In this document: in pieces, positions 10,280 to 22,266 of the stretch
How the letters are laid out: every line of letters begins with the position of its first letter
Numbering within the stretch: the first letter of the stretch is position 1
Assembly: GCA_023374045.1 (NCBI GenBank)
Contig: CM041778.1
Span: 288,835,533 to 288,899,532, forward strand
Direction of reading: 5' to 3'
DNA from: Limonium bicolor
Taxonomy: Eukaryota > Streptophyta > Magnoliopsida > Caryophyllales > Plumbaginaceae
DNA: 64,000 nucleotides
The notes under the pieces: generated by a model
What the model was told of the DNA's origin: nothing
What the model saw: only the letters and a program-made list of their open reading frames with translations
Databases searched by the model: none
Position numbers and translations under genes: made by a program

Positions 10280-12203
10280 GGAAATTTCATGAAATGCCAC
10301 TATTTTTGTGGCTAATTCATGAAATACCACTAAAAAAAGAAAGTCACGAAACGCCACTATATTTTTGTAAAAGTCCATGAAATTCCACTATGTCATTGAC
10401 TAGAAGCAAAAAAGACAAAATACCTCTACTAGTTAACACAGTACTTCTAAAGTTCACAATATGCCCCTCAATGTTAAAAAATTCACTAAAATTCATAAAA
10501 TATTCAAAATACTATAAAAATATAGATAACTATAAAAAATATTTAAAATATTATAAAAAATTATTAAAATATCATAAACAAATTTAAAAAGTAAATATTT
10601 CTTAAATTTTTTCAAAATTACTTAGTACCATAAAAAATATAGAGTTTTAAACACATAATTTATACTAATTTTTCTACAAATTTAGACCAATATAGTACCA
10701 TAATTTATACCAATAATTACCATACAATTTTAAATTATTTTTTCTACAAATTTATATTATTTATTCAAAAGAATTATTTTAAAATTCAAATTAATATTTG
10801 GAAATAAAATTTAAAATTATATTCCATTTTGCATATGCCTTTAGGACATAATATAATTTATTTAGAATCAAAAATTTAAATTGATAAAAAAACAAAGATA
10901 CTTTGAAAAGGTATCGTACAAATTATGGTAATTAATTGGTACTAGTTATGGTGCTTAATTGGTAGAAAAATTGGTGCAAATTATGTTATAAATTATGACT
11001 AGTACCAATTTTTCTACCAATTAAGCACCATAAATTGTACCAATTAACTACCATAATTCATTAATTTGTACCATACATTTTAAACTTATCTTTTTTTTTC
11101 AGTTAAATTTACATAATCGTAATAAATTATATTATATCATATAGTCATCTGCAAAATGGAATATAAAATATTATTTTTCCAAATATTAACTAAAGATTAA
11201 TATATTTTTTTGAATAAATAATTAGGGAAAATTACATGCCCAACCCATGACATTTGGCGAAATTGCACACTCCACCCACGAGGCTTTGAAAATTACTTTA
11301 CCCACCCATGAGGTTTCTCTCGTTTTACGTCCAACAACTTTTCTAATGCTTGATCAATTTAAAAGATGCTTAAACTTTGTCTGAAATTGATGAAACTTTA
11401 CATGAATGATATTGAAGTGTTATATTTTGATATTATGTCAAATCCAAAGTTTTTTAAGCTCATATGTGACCCGTGGGACCCAATGAAAATGCACTCACAT
11501 GTCACATGTTTCATTGGGTCCCACGGGTCACATATGAGCTTAAAAAACTTTAAATTTAACATAATATCAAAATATAACACTTTAGTATCATTCGTGTAAA
11601 GTTTCATCAATTTTTCTGTCTAAGTTTAAGCATCATTTAAATTGATCAAAATTAGAAAAGTTGCTGAATGTAAAATGAGGGAAACCTCATGGGTGGGGAA
11701 AGTAATTTTTGAAACCTCGTGGGTGGAGTGTGTAATTTCACCAAACGTCATGGGTGGGGCATGTAATTTTCCCAAATAATTAATATGGTAGAAAAAAGTA
11801 ATTTAAAAATGTATGGTAATTAATTGGTAAAAATAATGGTACTATATTGGTCTAAATTCGTTTTTTAAAATTCTATATTCTTTTTATGGTACTAAATAAT
11901 TTTGAAAAAAATCAAAGAAATATTTACTTTTTTATGATTTATGATATTTAATATATTTTTATAATATTTTATATATTTTTATAGTGAATTTTTTGTGAAT
12001 TTTTTAACACTTAGGGGTATATTGTGAACTTTAAAGTACTTTGTTAACTAGTAGGGGTATTATTGTCTTTTTTGCTTTTGGTCAATGGCATAATGGCATT
12101 TCATGGACTTTGATGAAAATATAGTGGCATTTCATGACTTTCTTTTTTTTGTGGCATTTCATGAATTAGCCAAAAAATATCGACGCATTTCATAAAATTT
12201 CCC
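10280..12203. mobile_element. Non-autonomous Mutator-like element with long terminal inverted repeats
   Basis: The ends are long inverted repeats: the left starts GGAAATTTCATGAAATGCC and the right, read inward on the minus strand, starts GGGAAATTTTATGAAATGCG. The similarity continues for over 100 bases as repeated short CATGAAATGCCACTA-type words. A direct repeat AATTTTAAAA flanks it (10270-10279 and 12204-12213), consistent with the 9-10 bp target duplication of Mutator-like elements. The interior is very AT-rich, has no transposase, and holds a further palindromic core around 10915-11080 (GGTACTAGT... / ...ACTAGTACC). A separate foldback MITE sits inside. Confidence 0.72.
11225..11773. mobile_element. 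Foldback MITE (549 bp), Mutator-type
   Basis: Almost the whole element is one imperfect palindrome: the left end GGGAAAATTACATGCCC pairs with the right end GGGCATGTAATTTTCCC, and the two arms meet near 11497. A 9-bp direct repeat AAATAATTA flanks it (11216-11224 and 11774-11782). Open frames of about 70 codons on both strands arise from the palindrome and are nearly the same peptide, so they are not genes. Its RNA would fold into one long hairpin. Confidence 0.85.
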
Positions 12204-12213
12204 AATTTTAAAA

Positions 12214-12985
12214 TGTGGTTGTTTCTATCTATATTTAGACTTGGTCACTTATGAGGTGTTTTTTTGTTTGGTTCTCAGCTGGTTCATCTCTACATATTCA
12301 TTCTTTTGATTTATAATTCTTTTTTATAAGTGGTGTTGCAAAGAAAACTAAGTTGATGAAATACATAAGAAGGCGTAGCCATAACAGGCCAGTGTAAAAA
12401 AATGAGGTTAAAACTAACTATTGGACTTCCAACACCTAAAATTAGAAATATTGGTTAATTTTATACACTTTGTCCTAAATTGTAGCTTTAAGAACCGAGT
12501 CATGATGAAAGAGTGAATTCAGGCAATATGATTGTCGTATGGATAACTTGGCTGCTCTTATGTTGCATCTTTTGTGCCTTTGTGACAGAAAGTCCATCGC
12601 TCGTTTGGCTCTTGAAAGTAAAAAAATCCTCATTCTACGAGCATGAAGTTTACTGGTGCCCACCACTCTGGATTTCTTGAGCCTCAGATGAAGTGGATAC
12701 CCAATATTCCACCCATTCTTTTGTTTACTCTACTTAAGGACACGATCACTACGCCGGAGGACACAAGCATAATTTTGTTTGGACAACTAGGGGAAGGGGA
12801 TTAAGCATTTTAACCTTCTACCATACTCAAGACATTTCTCTACAAGCTTATCTTCACTATCGGCCCAAAGCTTGATACATTATCGCTCTACTTGCTTTGA
12901 TGCTTTTCAGTTTCCGGTTCTTCCTCTTGCTAGGTTAGAACCACTATCAAGTTAATCCCCTCTAGGGAATCCGCATTCACTGGGG
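12214..12985. other. Unassigned stretch between the Mutator-like element and the LINE
   Basis: No gene that I can support. A short plus-strand segment near 12560-12620 (CDRKSIARLALES in translation) faintly resembles a copia RNase H, which would fit the copia relic continuing past the Mutator-like insertion, but it is too short and decayed to be sure. Confidence 0.3.
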
Positions 12986-13492
12986 TCAGAGGTCCATCAT
13001 TTGGACTGATAGGTGAGCCGATATATATATGGGCTGGTCGTCCTCGCTTGATTGTGAAGTTAGCTCAATCTTTGGGCTGCCCAATGAAGTGTTTTCATGT
13101 TCATTTGTGACACCAATATCAGCCAACTTAGCAATTTGGAGAGGTTGGTTGTTCGAACACGGAGGTAGAGGCTTACTAGGATATGTTTTCTCATGGGCTA
13201 TTCGTTCATTGCTCATGGACTTAGCCCCTGATTGGCTTTTCACTATCCTCCAATGTCTTTCCATCTTTTGTTTTAGATAATTCCACGCCAGCTCCACGTA
13301 TTTGAACCCCTTCCAAATTTTTTCTTCCCTGCCAACGTTCCAGTTTCCCATGCATCTCACTATTCTTTGTGTCTGGCCACTCGTAGCAATAACGGTCATA
13401 CTTTTTGTCTGCTCATCATTACTAATCCATATCACAACCTGGGGATTTAACATGTGCATACCGTTATGCTTCTCTTCGAGACACGTGCCCAT
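12986..13492 (-). CDS. Unrecognised open frame (168 codons), probably not a functional gene
   Basis: The longest open frame in this stretch. The product would be hydrophilic, with charged and Ser/Thr-rich composition, a short tryptophan-containing middle (WKGFKYVELAWNYLKQ), and no signal peptide, membrane segment or motif that I know. It lies about 250 bases beyond the apparent 3' end of the minus-strand LINE and on the same strand, surrounded by transposon relics. There is no visible promoter, intron or homologue in the window. It could be a fragment of an unrecognised mobile element or chance. I assign no function. Confidence 0.2.
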   Translation of the reverse strand: MGTCLEEKHNGMHMLNPQVVIWISNDEQTKSMTVIATSGQTQRIVRCMGNWNVGREEKIWKGFKYVELAWNYLKQKMERHWRIVKSQSGAKSMSNERIAHEKTYPSKPLPPCSNNQPLQIAKLADIGVTNEHENTSLGSPKIELTSQSSEDDQPIYISAHLSVQMMDL

Positions 13493-13739
13493 AACTACCC
13501 TTGGCCATAACTCTTACATGTCAATTGTAAAATCCTAAATTGAAGATCACTAATGCTTATGCACTATAGATTAACAATAGTAGGATTTTCAATAGGTATA
13601 GCATTTTTCTCATTCCATTTATCTCATAAATATGGTAGAGTATGAAGTGATAGAATTTATCAACTTAGATAGTGTTTGCTTCTCATTTTCTATTGATTAT
13701 GTTCATCGTCGTAGTGTGAATCTCCATTCATTTACATGA

Positions 13740-16700
13740 TAAAAAAGACTTTTTTGTCGTAAAACGGAGGCAGTGCCTCAAGAGCTATTATTACTCAAAG
13801 GAAGGAGTTTCTCAACTAGTTGAGGGAGAATACAAGAGGGTGGAACTTCCAATACACTACACCCAAAGTCATTAGTAAGGCCGGATTTAGCTAGCAAAGC
13901 TGCTAGTTAGTTACAGCAATGAGGATTATAAACTAAAGATACTTCCCAATTGAAATCCAAATAAGATGTACATTCATTAACCAGAGGTCGACAGGGGTGA
14001 CGCGTGGCACACTGCTTGATCAGTTGCACAAGTTGGAGAGAATCTGAGTGAAGGATGATCTTATTGAGACTCTTTACCTTAGCAATCTTGATAGCATGAA
14101 GGAGAGCCAAAACTTCAGCCTACAAAACACATACCTTGCCTACAGCCGCACTGAAGCCAATAATCCATGTGCCATTGTGATCCCGATAAACTTCACCCGC
14201 AGCCGCTAATCCGAGAAGAACTAAGGGCTCCATTCACGTCAAACTTAAGAAAGTTCTGGGGAGGGGGAGACCATCTGCTAGCATGCCTAGAACTAAAAAT
14301 GCAGTCACTGAGAAGGTTATCCTATGATACAGTGTTACTGATGCTCCAAGATTTTTTGATTATTAAAACAAGCCAGGATCATCGTCTGAAGGGGAAGAAA
14401 CATCCCTTGTTCATGACCAAATACCTTGTTGCTTCTCTGTAACTAGAGCAGGTGACAAGTGATTGGAAACACATATGTCCCTTTGTATTTAATGAGATGA
14501 TGACCGGGCTTAATCAAGTTGATCATTGACCTTTCCTAAATTGATATCCCATATAACTCACTATGGTAATTAGAAGGATCAATTTTGTTCCATATTTTCC
14601 TAGTCACTGAGTAGTCACAGAAAATATGAAGTATAGTCTCCTCTTGCCCATAGTAGTGACATAATCTATCGTGAGTTAAACCCAAGTAACATCTTCTTAA
14701 GTTTTTCATCAACTTCCCAATAGCAATTTGCCAGCTTAAAACTCGTACCCGTTCCTGAACAGGCATCCTCCATATCTTTGTGAATAAACCTGATTCCGCA
14801 CTAGCTTCTGTAGAAGAAGCGTTATTGGAGTTAAGAAAAATATAGACAGAAGAAACACTATATTTACTAGACGAATTGAGATCCCACCCGAGGAAATTGT
14901 ATCCCGCTCCAGGAAATATGTGTTGGCCTTCAAAAACTTGTTTAAGATTAGGGGAAAGGAAATGTAAAAAAATTCTCCAACGCCAACCAATTCCTTCTAA
15001 CCAGCATACAGAAACAGGATCACTCAAGAGATATTCAACAATATCTCAGATAGCAACATAGCATACATCAGTATTTTAAATCCACCTATCTGTTCAAAAA
15101 CTTATTGTATTCCCATTGCTAACAATCCATCGAGAACCTTGTTGGATAAGAGGAATACACTTCCTGATTAGGATATCTTCTAATAAGAAGGATATGACAT
15201 AAACTTTTTGGATTAGATATAAGGTTCCATACCTACTTGCCAAAATAGACAACATTCATTAACCTAGATTTACGGATACCTAAGCCTCCACTATTCTTAG
15301 GTTTACATAACTATTCCCTGGAAATTGTACGCATTCTGCGAGTATCAGAATCATGATCCCATATAAAGTCACAACAAAGTTTGTCAATTTTATCACAAAC
15401 GCCTTTCGGATGGAGTTGAGATCATCGTATGAATAAGCATAGAAGTAATGGAACTTTTTACAAGACAAATACGACCAGCAAGGGATAGGGTTTTCATTTT
15501 CCATCCAGATAGTTTGTTTCTGATCTTTGATAAAAGCAGATCATGGGATTGTTTATTATGCCAACCTTGTTGAAGAAAAACTCTAAGATAACCAAAATCT
15601 CTTGTTACGGGAATACATGCATCCAAACTAAGGATTGGAGCCTTCTCATGACTTGAGTTCCTAGAGAGAAACATGATAGACTTATCAAAGCTGATAATCT
15701 AACCAGAAGCATCGTAGAAGTCACTTAATACCTTCTGCATAACATGAATCTGATGTGGGGTAGCCAAACCAAATAAAACCAGATCACCTGTGAAAAAATG
15801 TGGGAGATGGAAGTGCCACTACGGCCCATAGAGAGGGGCTTCCATAACCTTCTTGAGACTGCACTGTTAATCAATTGCAATAACCTTTCAAGACATGGCA
15901 CGAATATGAAGGGAGATAACGGACCCCCTTGTCAAACACCCCTGCCAGCTAAAAAAGATTCAAAGAAGACCCCATTCCAACTCACCTGAAACAAAACTGA
16001 AGTGATGCAACTCATAATTTGGCATCTGAGATGAGATGATAAGTCAAGGAATTTGAGAGTATCCGTGATAAACTGCCATGACAAACAATCGTAGGCCTTG
16101 GTGAGATTAGTTTTCATAGCTAAGTAGCCATCCATTGCCTTTGCAGTATGCAAAAAATGAATGGCTTTTCCTGAACCAGAACAATGTTGTCAAAAATACT
16201 ACACCCAGGAACAAATTGGACTGATGAGCTGATACCCGGTAAGGCATAAAAGGTTTAAGCCTATTGGCACTAGTCTTGGCTAGGATTTTGTACTAACTTG
16301 ACAGAGAGAAATTGGTCTGAACTGTGTAACATTAACGAGTTGCTCCACCTTGGGAATGAGAGCTATTACAAACTTATTCAGTTTACGTTCAAAAGTTCCC
16401 TTAGCAAAAGTGTCTCTAACGAAATCAAACACACCAAGACCAACATGATGCCAAACATGTTGAAAAAAGTCCGTAGGAAAACCATCGATTCCAGGAGATT
16501 TATACGCTTTCATACTATGAATTGCATGAGTGATTTCTTCCATAGAAATAGGTTTAAACAAGAATTCAATATCTCTTGCAGACAAAGAAGAAAATCCAAG
16601 CCCCTCTAAAGGCTTCAGAAGATGATCATTGCTACTAAAAAGCTTGGGAAAATGGCTTGTAATCAAAGCACACAACTCACCATCATCCGTGACCCAAACT

Positions 16701-17922
16701 CCGTCACTACCCATAAACTTTGAAATTCAATTCCTCTGCCTTATGATATCGACTTTAGTTTGAAAGCACGTGGAATTCCTATCCCCAGATGTATCCATTG
16801 GTCCGTAGATTTTTGAAACCACACAGTTTCCTCTCTTTGAAGCCACATCTCAAGGTCACGAGAAAAAGATTTCTTAAGGTCTAAAAGGTGATCCCCCATA
16901 CCCATATCAATGGCTTATGGATCCCTTTCAGACGGGCGATGATACGATTCTTATTAAAGATCATATGCCCAAAGACGTTTTTGTTCCAATCTTTGTGATG
17001 GGAGCCCAAATTCGTAAGGGATTTACCAAGATCAATAACATATTTCCAATTCCAAACCACCGTCTCTATGAAACCCGGATGAGAAAACTAGGCTTCCATA
17101 AACTTGAATGGCCTTTGCTTAGAATCCTTTGGAAATTTAGGGAGAAGAGAAAGAGATAATGGGCTATGATCAGAAGCAAAACGAGGAAGGTTTCCAACCA
17201 TCGCATTGGGAAATATATTTTGCCAACAAATAGAGGCAATAACCCTATCCAAACAAGCACAGTGGTTCCCGTTAGACCAGGTGAACATTGTGTCTGACGC
17301 ATTTAAGTCCACAAGACCCCTGTTATGAGCCCAATCCACAAAGAACTGGTCAATACCAAAGTTCCTTTCAGCATAATGGTTTTTATTAGAAGGTTGCAAT
17401 GTGGCATTAAAATCTCCCCAATGATCCACGAAGCATCATTGATAGAATGAACCTGGTTAATACTTTGCCAAATCTGATTCCTAATAGTAGGGTTATGATA
17501 AGCATAAACTGCCATGAGGAAGAAAGTCTTGCTCATATCCCTGACATTATAGTGAACAAACTGTCTATTGCAGTTGACAGTTTGAATATTGACTGGAATA
17601 TTCCAGAGCAGCCAGATACCACCACTAAATGATGGGCTTCTTCCCGGAAAACATTGTCAAGGCCAAGCTCATTGCATATAGAATCAGCTATAGCCCCACT
17701 GACCCAAGGTTCCATCAACACAACAATCAAAGGTTGTTCAGTGTGAACTAGATCTCTAATATCATGATGAAAGCTCACTTTAAGAGCACCCTTAACATTC
17801 CAAAACAAGAGTTTCTTAATCATAAGTTAATAAATAGGGAACCAAGCTATGTAACACACATATTGGGAAGTTCGTGTCCATGTTTATTCACTTGTGAAAA
17901 GGTAAGGGGGTTGTTGGGATTC
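13740..17922 (-). pseudogene. L1-type LINE ORF2 relic: endonuclease, RT, zinc knuckle region, RNase H
   Basis: Minus strand, read from high to low coordinates. Apurinic-type endonuclease from 17823 (WNVKGA, LMEPWVSG), GDFNA near 17418 and SDHSPL near 17180. RT from about 16714 with YKSPGIDGFPTDFF, LIPKVEQ, FRPISLC and the motif-A region LTKAYDCLSW near 16080. The catalytic FADD box reads FTGD at about 15780-15794, which by itself would disable the RT. The zf-RVT-like region is around 14550-14900 (VLSWQIAIGK, HIFCDYSV). A plant-LINE RNase H of the RVT_3 type runs from about 14170 to 13790 (LLHAIKIA, LHSDSLQLVQLI, LAKSGLTNDFG). Many frameshifts are present. ORF1 is displaced to 36491-37830 because Element B inserted just upstream of the endonuclease start. 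The 3' end is approximate. Confidence 0.85.
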
Positions 17923-17927
17923 ATAAC

Positions 17928-20900
17928 TGTAACACCCCTACCGTTAATCCTGTACTTACCGTCTAATCGTCCTGGTAATCCTACTACGTCGCAGCGGAAA
18001 TACTACTACTACTACGGCGGGTGATACAATGCCGCTAACTGCCCATACGGCTAGCAAGGCTTACTCTACCTACAGTTACGGTCTGATGTCTAGATATACC
18101 GAGCTACTACATTCCATACCGAATACAAAAGATAGCATACTTACATTGCTGGATTATCGATTATTCGAAGTATTTAATTACATCACTTTCAAGTCTCCCA
18201 AAAATGAATGAGCTGCTACAAGCTACTCATCTATACCATCCCATAATCCTTCATTATCCAAAAGTGTGTACCCAATGGTACACCGGCTAACCAAAAACCT
18301 ACAGCCGTGTACAATATAGTACACCTTTCACACTTCATCAGTTACAAACAAAAAGAAATTAAACTTAAACTCTTCGTCATCTTCACCCGTCTCGCGGACC
18401 TGCGTGTAGTAAAAACATTGCTCCAAGGGGCTCAGCAAAAGCTGCGCATAAACTCCGCATATACCGCATGCTAACTAGGGTATGCCGACTATTTAAGGTC
18501 GACTGTACATGCGGTTCATGAATTTCACCCATACATGCTTTACATACATCATATATTCATGCTCAATACAATACACAATCCAATACAGCAGTACAATAGT
18601 ACACACAATACTTACCTTCACAAGGGTTAGCCAAGTTACGCATCCGGGTTAATCGGAATGCTATTTACTCTTTTACTCATTACACATTACTTACTCTTAC
18701 TTTACTTACTTACTTTTCCATACTTGTTTACTCATTCTTACTTACTTACTTTTACTCATGTTAATTCGGTATGACCTCCGGCCCGGGGACTACACCGTCC
18801 CACCACCGGGATTTACTTGACTCACCAATCCAGGATGCTACCCATTTAAGGGGTTTGGGCCGTGGACCAGTTAAAGAGTCAGGAATTGGAGCCAACCTCT
18901 TGTGACTCCGCATCCTCACGCGTGGCCGAAACTATATCGGACTTCTACTCATTCCAATTTATTTACCAATTTCAGTTAGATTGGTTAGCTTTAACAGGAA
19001 TCAGTTAGAAGTCCAATCGCAATTACATTTGGTCACATTACAATATATCATACATACACACACTCATATTCATCCATACATTTCATGAATTATACAAACT
19101 ATGATATAAAGAGAATTCCCAACAAAGAACAATCTCATGATAATCACAGGTAAGCATAATATATCCGATTCGTGCATTTATCTTATTTGGTGATCAATTA
19201 GCACACAACACACAAATCAGAGTAACCAAGGTAGCATACGGGGCATGAGGAATTCATACCGTTCACCATGGTACTTGTATCCCAACTTTCCTCCGGTGTT
19301 CACAATCCAAGTCCTATGACATACATACAATTGAGTGATTAATCTAACTATCATTAACTAAACTTGATTACTCTTACGTATCCTAACTCATACTTACTGT
19401 ACCTTTACAATTCTTTTACTTACATATGGTTTACTTACTCTTCATTACTTATAAAACTTTTTTATACTCTTAATGACCTTTAAACATCCTTAATTAAGTC
19501 CTAATTATCTTATACTATCATTACCATTCACTTCCTTACCTTAATACCCATTTAATACACTTAATTTTACAATTTTTGGTTGGTCCGGGACCTTGTCCGG
19601 GTCTTATGTCCCGGACCAACACATGGTCATTATCCTCGGCTGATTTCATTGTATGGTCCGGGTCCTCATACTGGACTTGAGTCCCGGACCAGAGGCAATT
19701 AGAACTCTCGGGTATGTTTTCTCACATGGTTCGGGTCCTTATCCTTGAGGTAAGTCCCGGACCCTTAAATCACCAAACTCACGGCATGTTTATTAGGGGT
19801 GATCCGGGTCCTTGCACTGGACTTAAGTCCCGGATCACTCTTTTCTCTAACTCTTGGATACAAATTGCAGCATGGTCCGGGTCTCTGTTCGGGGACTAAG
19901 TCCCGGACCTGCTACAGAATTTTGCAGATTTTACATTTTCTTAATCTGTTACAAGTCAAACTTTGTCTAATTAATCCCCCATTGTTCCTACACTTAATCC
20001 CACATATTTTAGCACCTAATTAAGCTCCTAAACATGTTTAAATCCATTGCCCATCTATTACACCCTTTTCTACTAATTCACTCACATATTTTCTAAGTTC
20101 TCATTTCAGCACTTGCATTTTCTTCCTTTAGTTGCATTATGCTACAGATTTTTAACTCTCACCTTCTTCATCTTTAGCTCCCTCTTATAGTGTCATTTCT
20201 AAAGCTCACAATACATTAACTATCTCTCCTAACCTACCCACTAACTAGCTCTAATCAAGATCTGTTACAAAGATACATTTTCACCTAGTTTCTAGTTTTT
20301 AAGTGTTCTAGTTCTAGGTAAATTTTGACATAACCTCCCCTAAATTCTTACACTCTCACCACATCATTTATTCACACATTGTCACTCAGTTCACCTGTTT
20401 TCAATATCATTAACATACAAAGCCCTCACACTTATATACTAAACACTAACCACTCCTAAAAATTCTTGCACGCTACATCAATTTCCCAACTAAGTTTTTA
20501 CAGTTTTTAAATGTCTTTCAAGCTTGAAAATAGTTTAGTTCTTCCTACACATTACACTACTACTCATTACCATTTTGTAATACACATTTTAACTTCTAAA
20601 ATCTGTTACATAAGTATTTACAAAACTACACAAGAGAGCACAATTTACCTTGTTCTTCTTCTAGTTTGTTTTTCTTCTTCTCGCTTCTTCCTTCTTTCTT
20701 TCTTTTCCTCTTTTCCCAACATCTATGTAGATTCAAAGCTCTACATTACAACCATTACACACCACCATTCAATTCTAACTAGCCCTTAGATTATATTAAT
20801 GCTTTAAGGTAAATTTCTAGGGTTTAGGAAGTCATTACCTTGCAAAGGAGTAGGTGAAGCTTAGAGTAGCAAAAGGGCAATATTTATACTCCTCCAACAA

Positions 20901-21806
20901 TGCCAAAATCGGCTGGAACAAAAGGGATAGGAGTTCACCACTTAGAAATTTCTATTTTGAGAATAAGAGCAAGAAAAGGTGGTGCTTTTAGATTTCTTTT
21001 TACCTTAAACCAAGGAGGTGAAGAAGGGGCTTCTAATGGTGGTCTTGAAGCTCCAAAGCAAGAATACCCATGGAGATGAAAATGCTTGTTTTCGAATTTT
21101 GAAAGGAGGGAAGTGTTCTCCTTGGTGAGAGGAACACAATGGTATAGTTTTTGTAATTTTTGGTGAAGGTTTGATGGGTTAACAAGAAGAGAGAAGTGGA
21201 GGTTTTTTGTGAGTTTGCTCACTTATCCATTGCTGTCGCCAGGAAGGAAGAAAGGAAATAGAGAGTGAGGAGATGGGTGCTTTACGTGAGTGAAGAAAAT
21301 GAGGGTAGGAGAGAGAGTGAGTAAGTAAAGTAGTTTACTTTATGCTTTTTAATGTGTTTTGTCTTTTGCAAATGAAAAGAGAATTAAGAGAGTGTGTGAG
21401 AGGGGAAGAAATTGGCTGACACAGCCCACACAGACAAACTTTACATTTTTATTTCAATAGTGGACACACTAGTTTGGGTTATTTACGCTTTTACCCCACA
21501 ACTTCCCGTTTTTGACAGTTTTTACTATTTTCCCGCTTTATTGATTTTATTGGTTCTAGACCTTCACTAATATTTATTAATGACTGTTTAGTTGACCAAA
21601 ATTGTTACGAGTCTATTTGACCCGCTCAAAGTCACGTTTTCCCAGTTTCCTTGAAAAACGTGCTTTAAGGTTCGTTAGCGTTTTTAATCCGTTTTAAGGA
21701 TCCGTTTTCTTCAGGATTTGTTCCCTCATGATTATTTAGACATAATTAAGCTTCTAATTTACTTATTAGCCTAATTAATCACTATTTTTCATTACAGGGT
21801 ATTTCA
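17928..21806 (-). repeat. 3' LTR of Element B (3879 bp)
   Basis: On the plus strand it runs from TGTAACACCCC to GGGTATTTCA. It aligns along its whole length with the 5' LTR at 32604-36485; differences are mainly scattered single-base substitutions plus a few short indels, such as one fewer TAC triplet near 18005. No credible gene inside. Contains a hairpin array at 19578-19909. Confidence 0.92.
19578..19909 (-). repeat. Hairpin array in Element B 3' LTR (five units)
   Basis: Five inverted repeats with stem GGTCCGGG(T/A)C / G(A/T)CCCGGACC and loops of about 10-20 bases, separated by 30-60 bases of spacer. In the fourth unit both arms carry matching changes (GATCCGGG and CCCGGATC), which keeps the pairing. 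The 5' LTR has the same array at 34257-34588, with GGTCCGGG / CCCGGACC in that unit. Confidence 0.75.
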
Positions 21807-21819
21807 ATCTACCCCCCTT
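21807..21819 (-). promoter_or_regulatory. Polypurine tract, Element B
   Basis: On the minus strand AAGGGGGGTAGAT, directly before the LTR start TGAAATACCC. The sequence is identical to that of Element A. It sets the minus orientation. Confidence 0.85.
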
Positions 21820-22266
21820 AAGAAACTTTGCCCTCAAAGTTGCTCAAGGTTAATGGTTTATCAGTTCTACTCATTAGGCAACCAATTGCCCTAGTGTGTC
21901 TTACTACACCTATGAGGTGTTTACTTCCTTTCGCATTACAAGCGTACATAAATCAAGCATCATACGAATTCACAAACACAATCCACATTTCCATACATCA
22001 TATCCACATTACAAAATACACCACTACAATTCACCATACACATTACACCAATACACCATACATTGTACGTACACATTCATACATTGCACATTACATATAC
22101 ATACACATACATACCAAACACACTCCGCACTACTTGTGCCATCAAAATATATTACAATACCTACACACTATGCAATGCTCACCCCGAAGCAATGCAATAG
22201 CAAAAAGGCTCTACCCCCCTTAAAAGGGGTACGCCCCGTACTCGTATCTACTAAATACTAGACTAT
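21820..22266 (-). other. Element B 3' noncoding region with second polypurine tract
   Basis: Between the pol stop (22267-22269) and the polypurine tract. Low-complexity CA/TA-rich on the plus strand. A second copy of AAGGGGGGTAGA lies at 22210-22221 on the minus strand, next to a short CCCC/GGGG inverted repeat. Confidence 0.6.

Noticed and set aside
11366..11610. Overlapping open frames of about 70-77 codons on both strands with nearly the same peptide
   Set aside because: They result from the palindrome of the foldback MITE and have no coding features.
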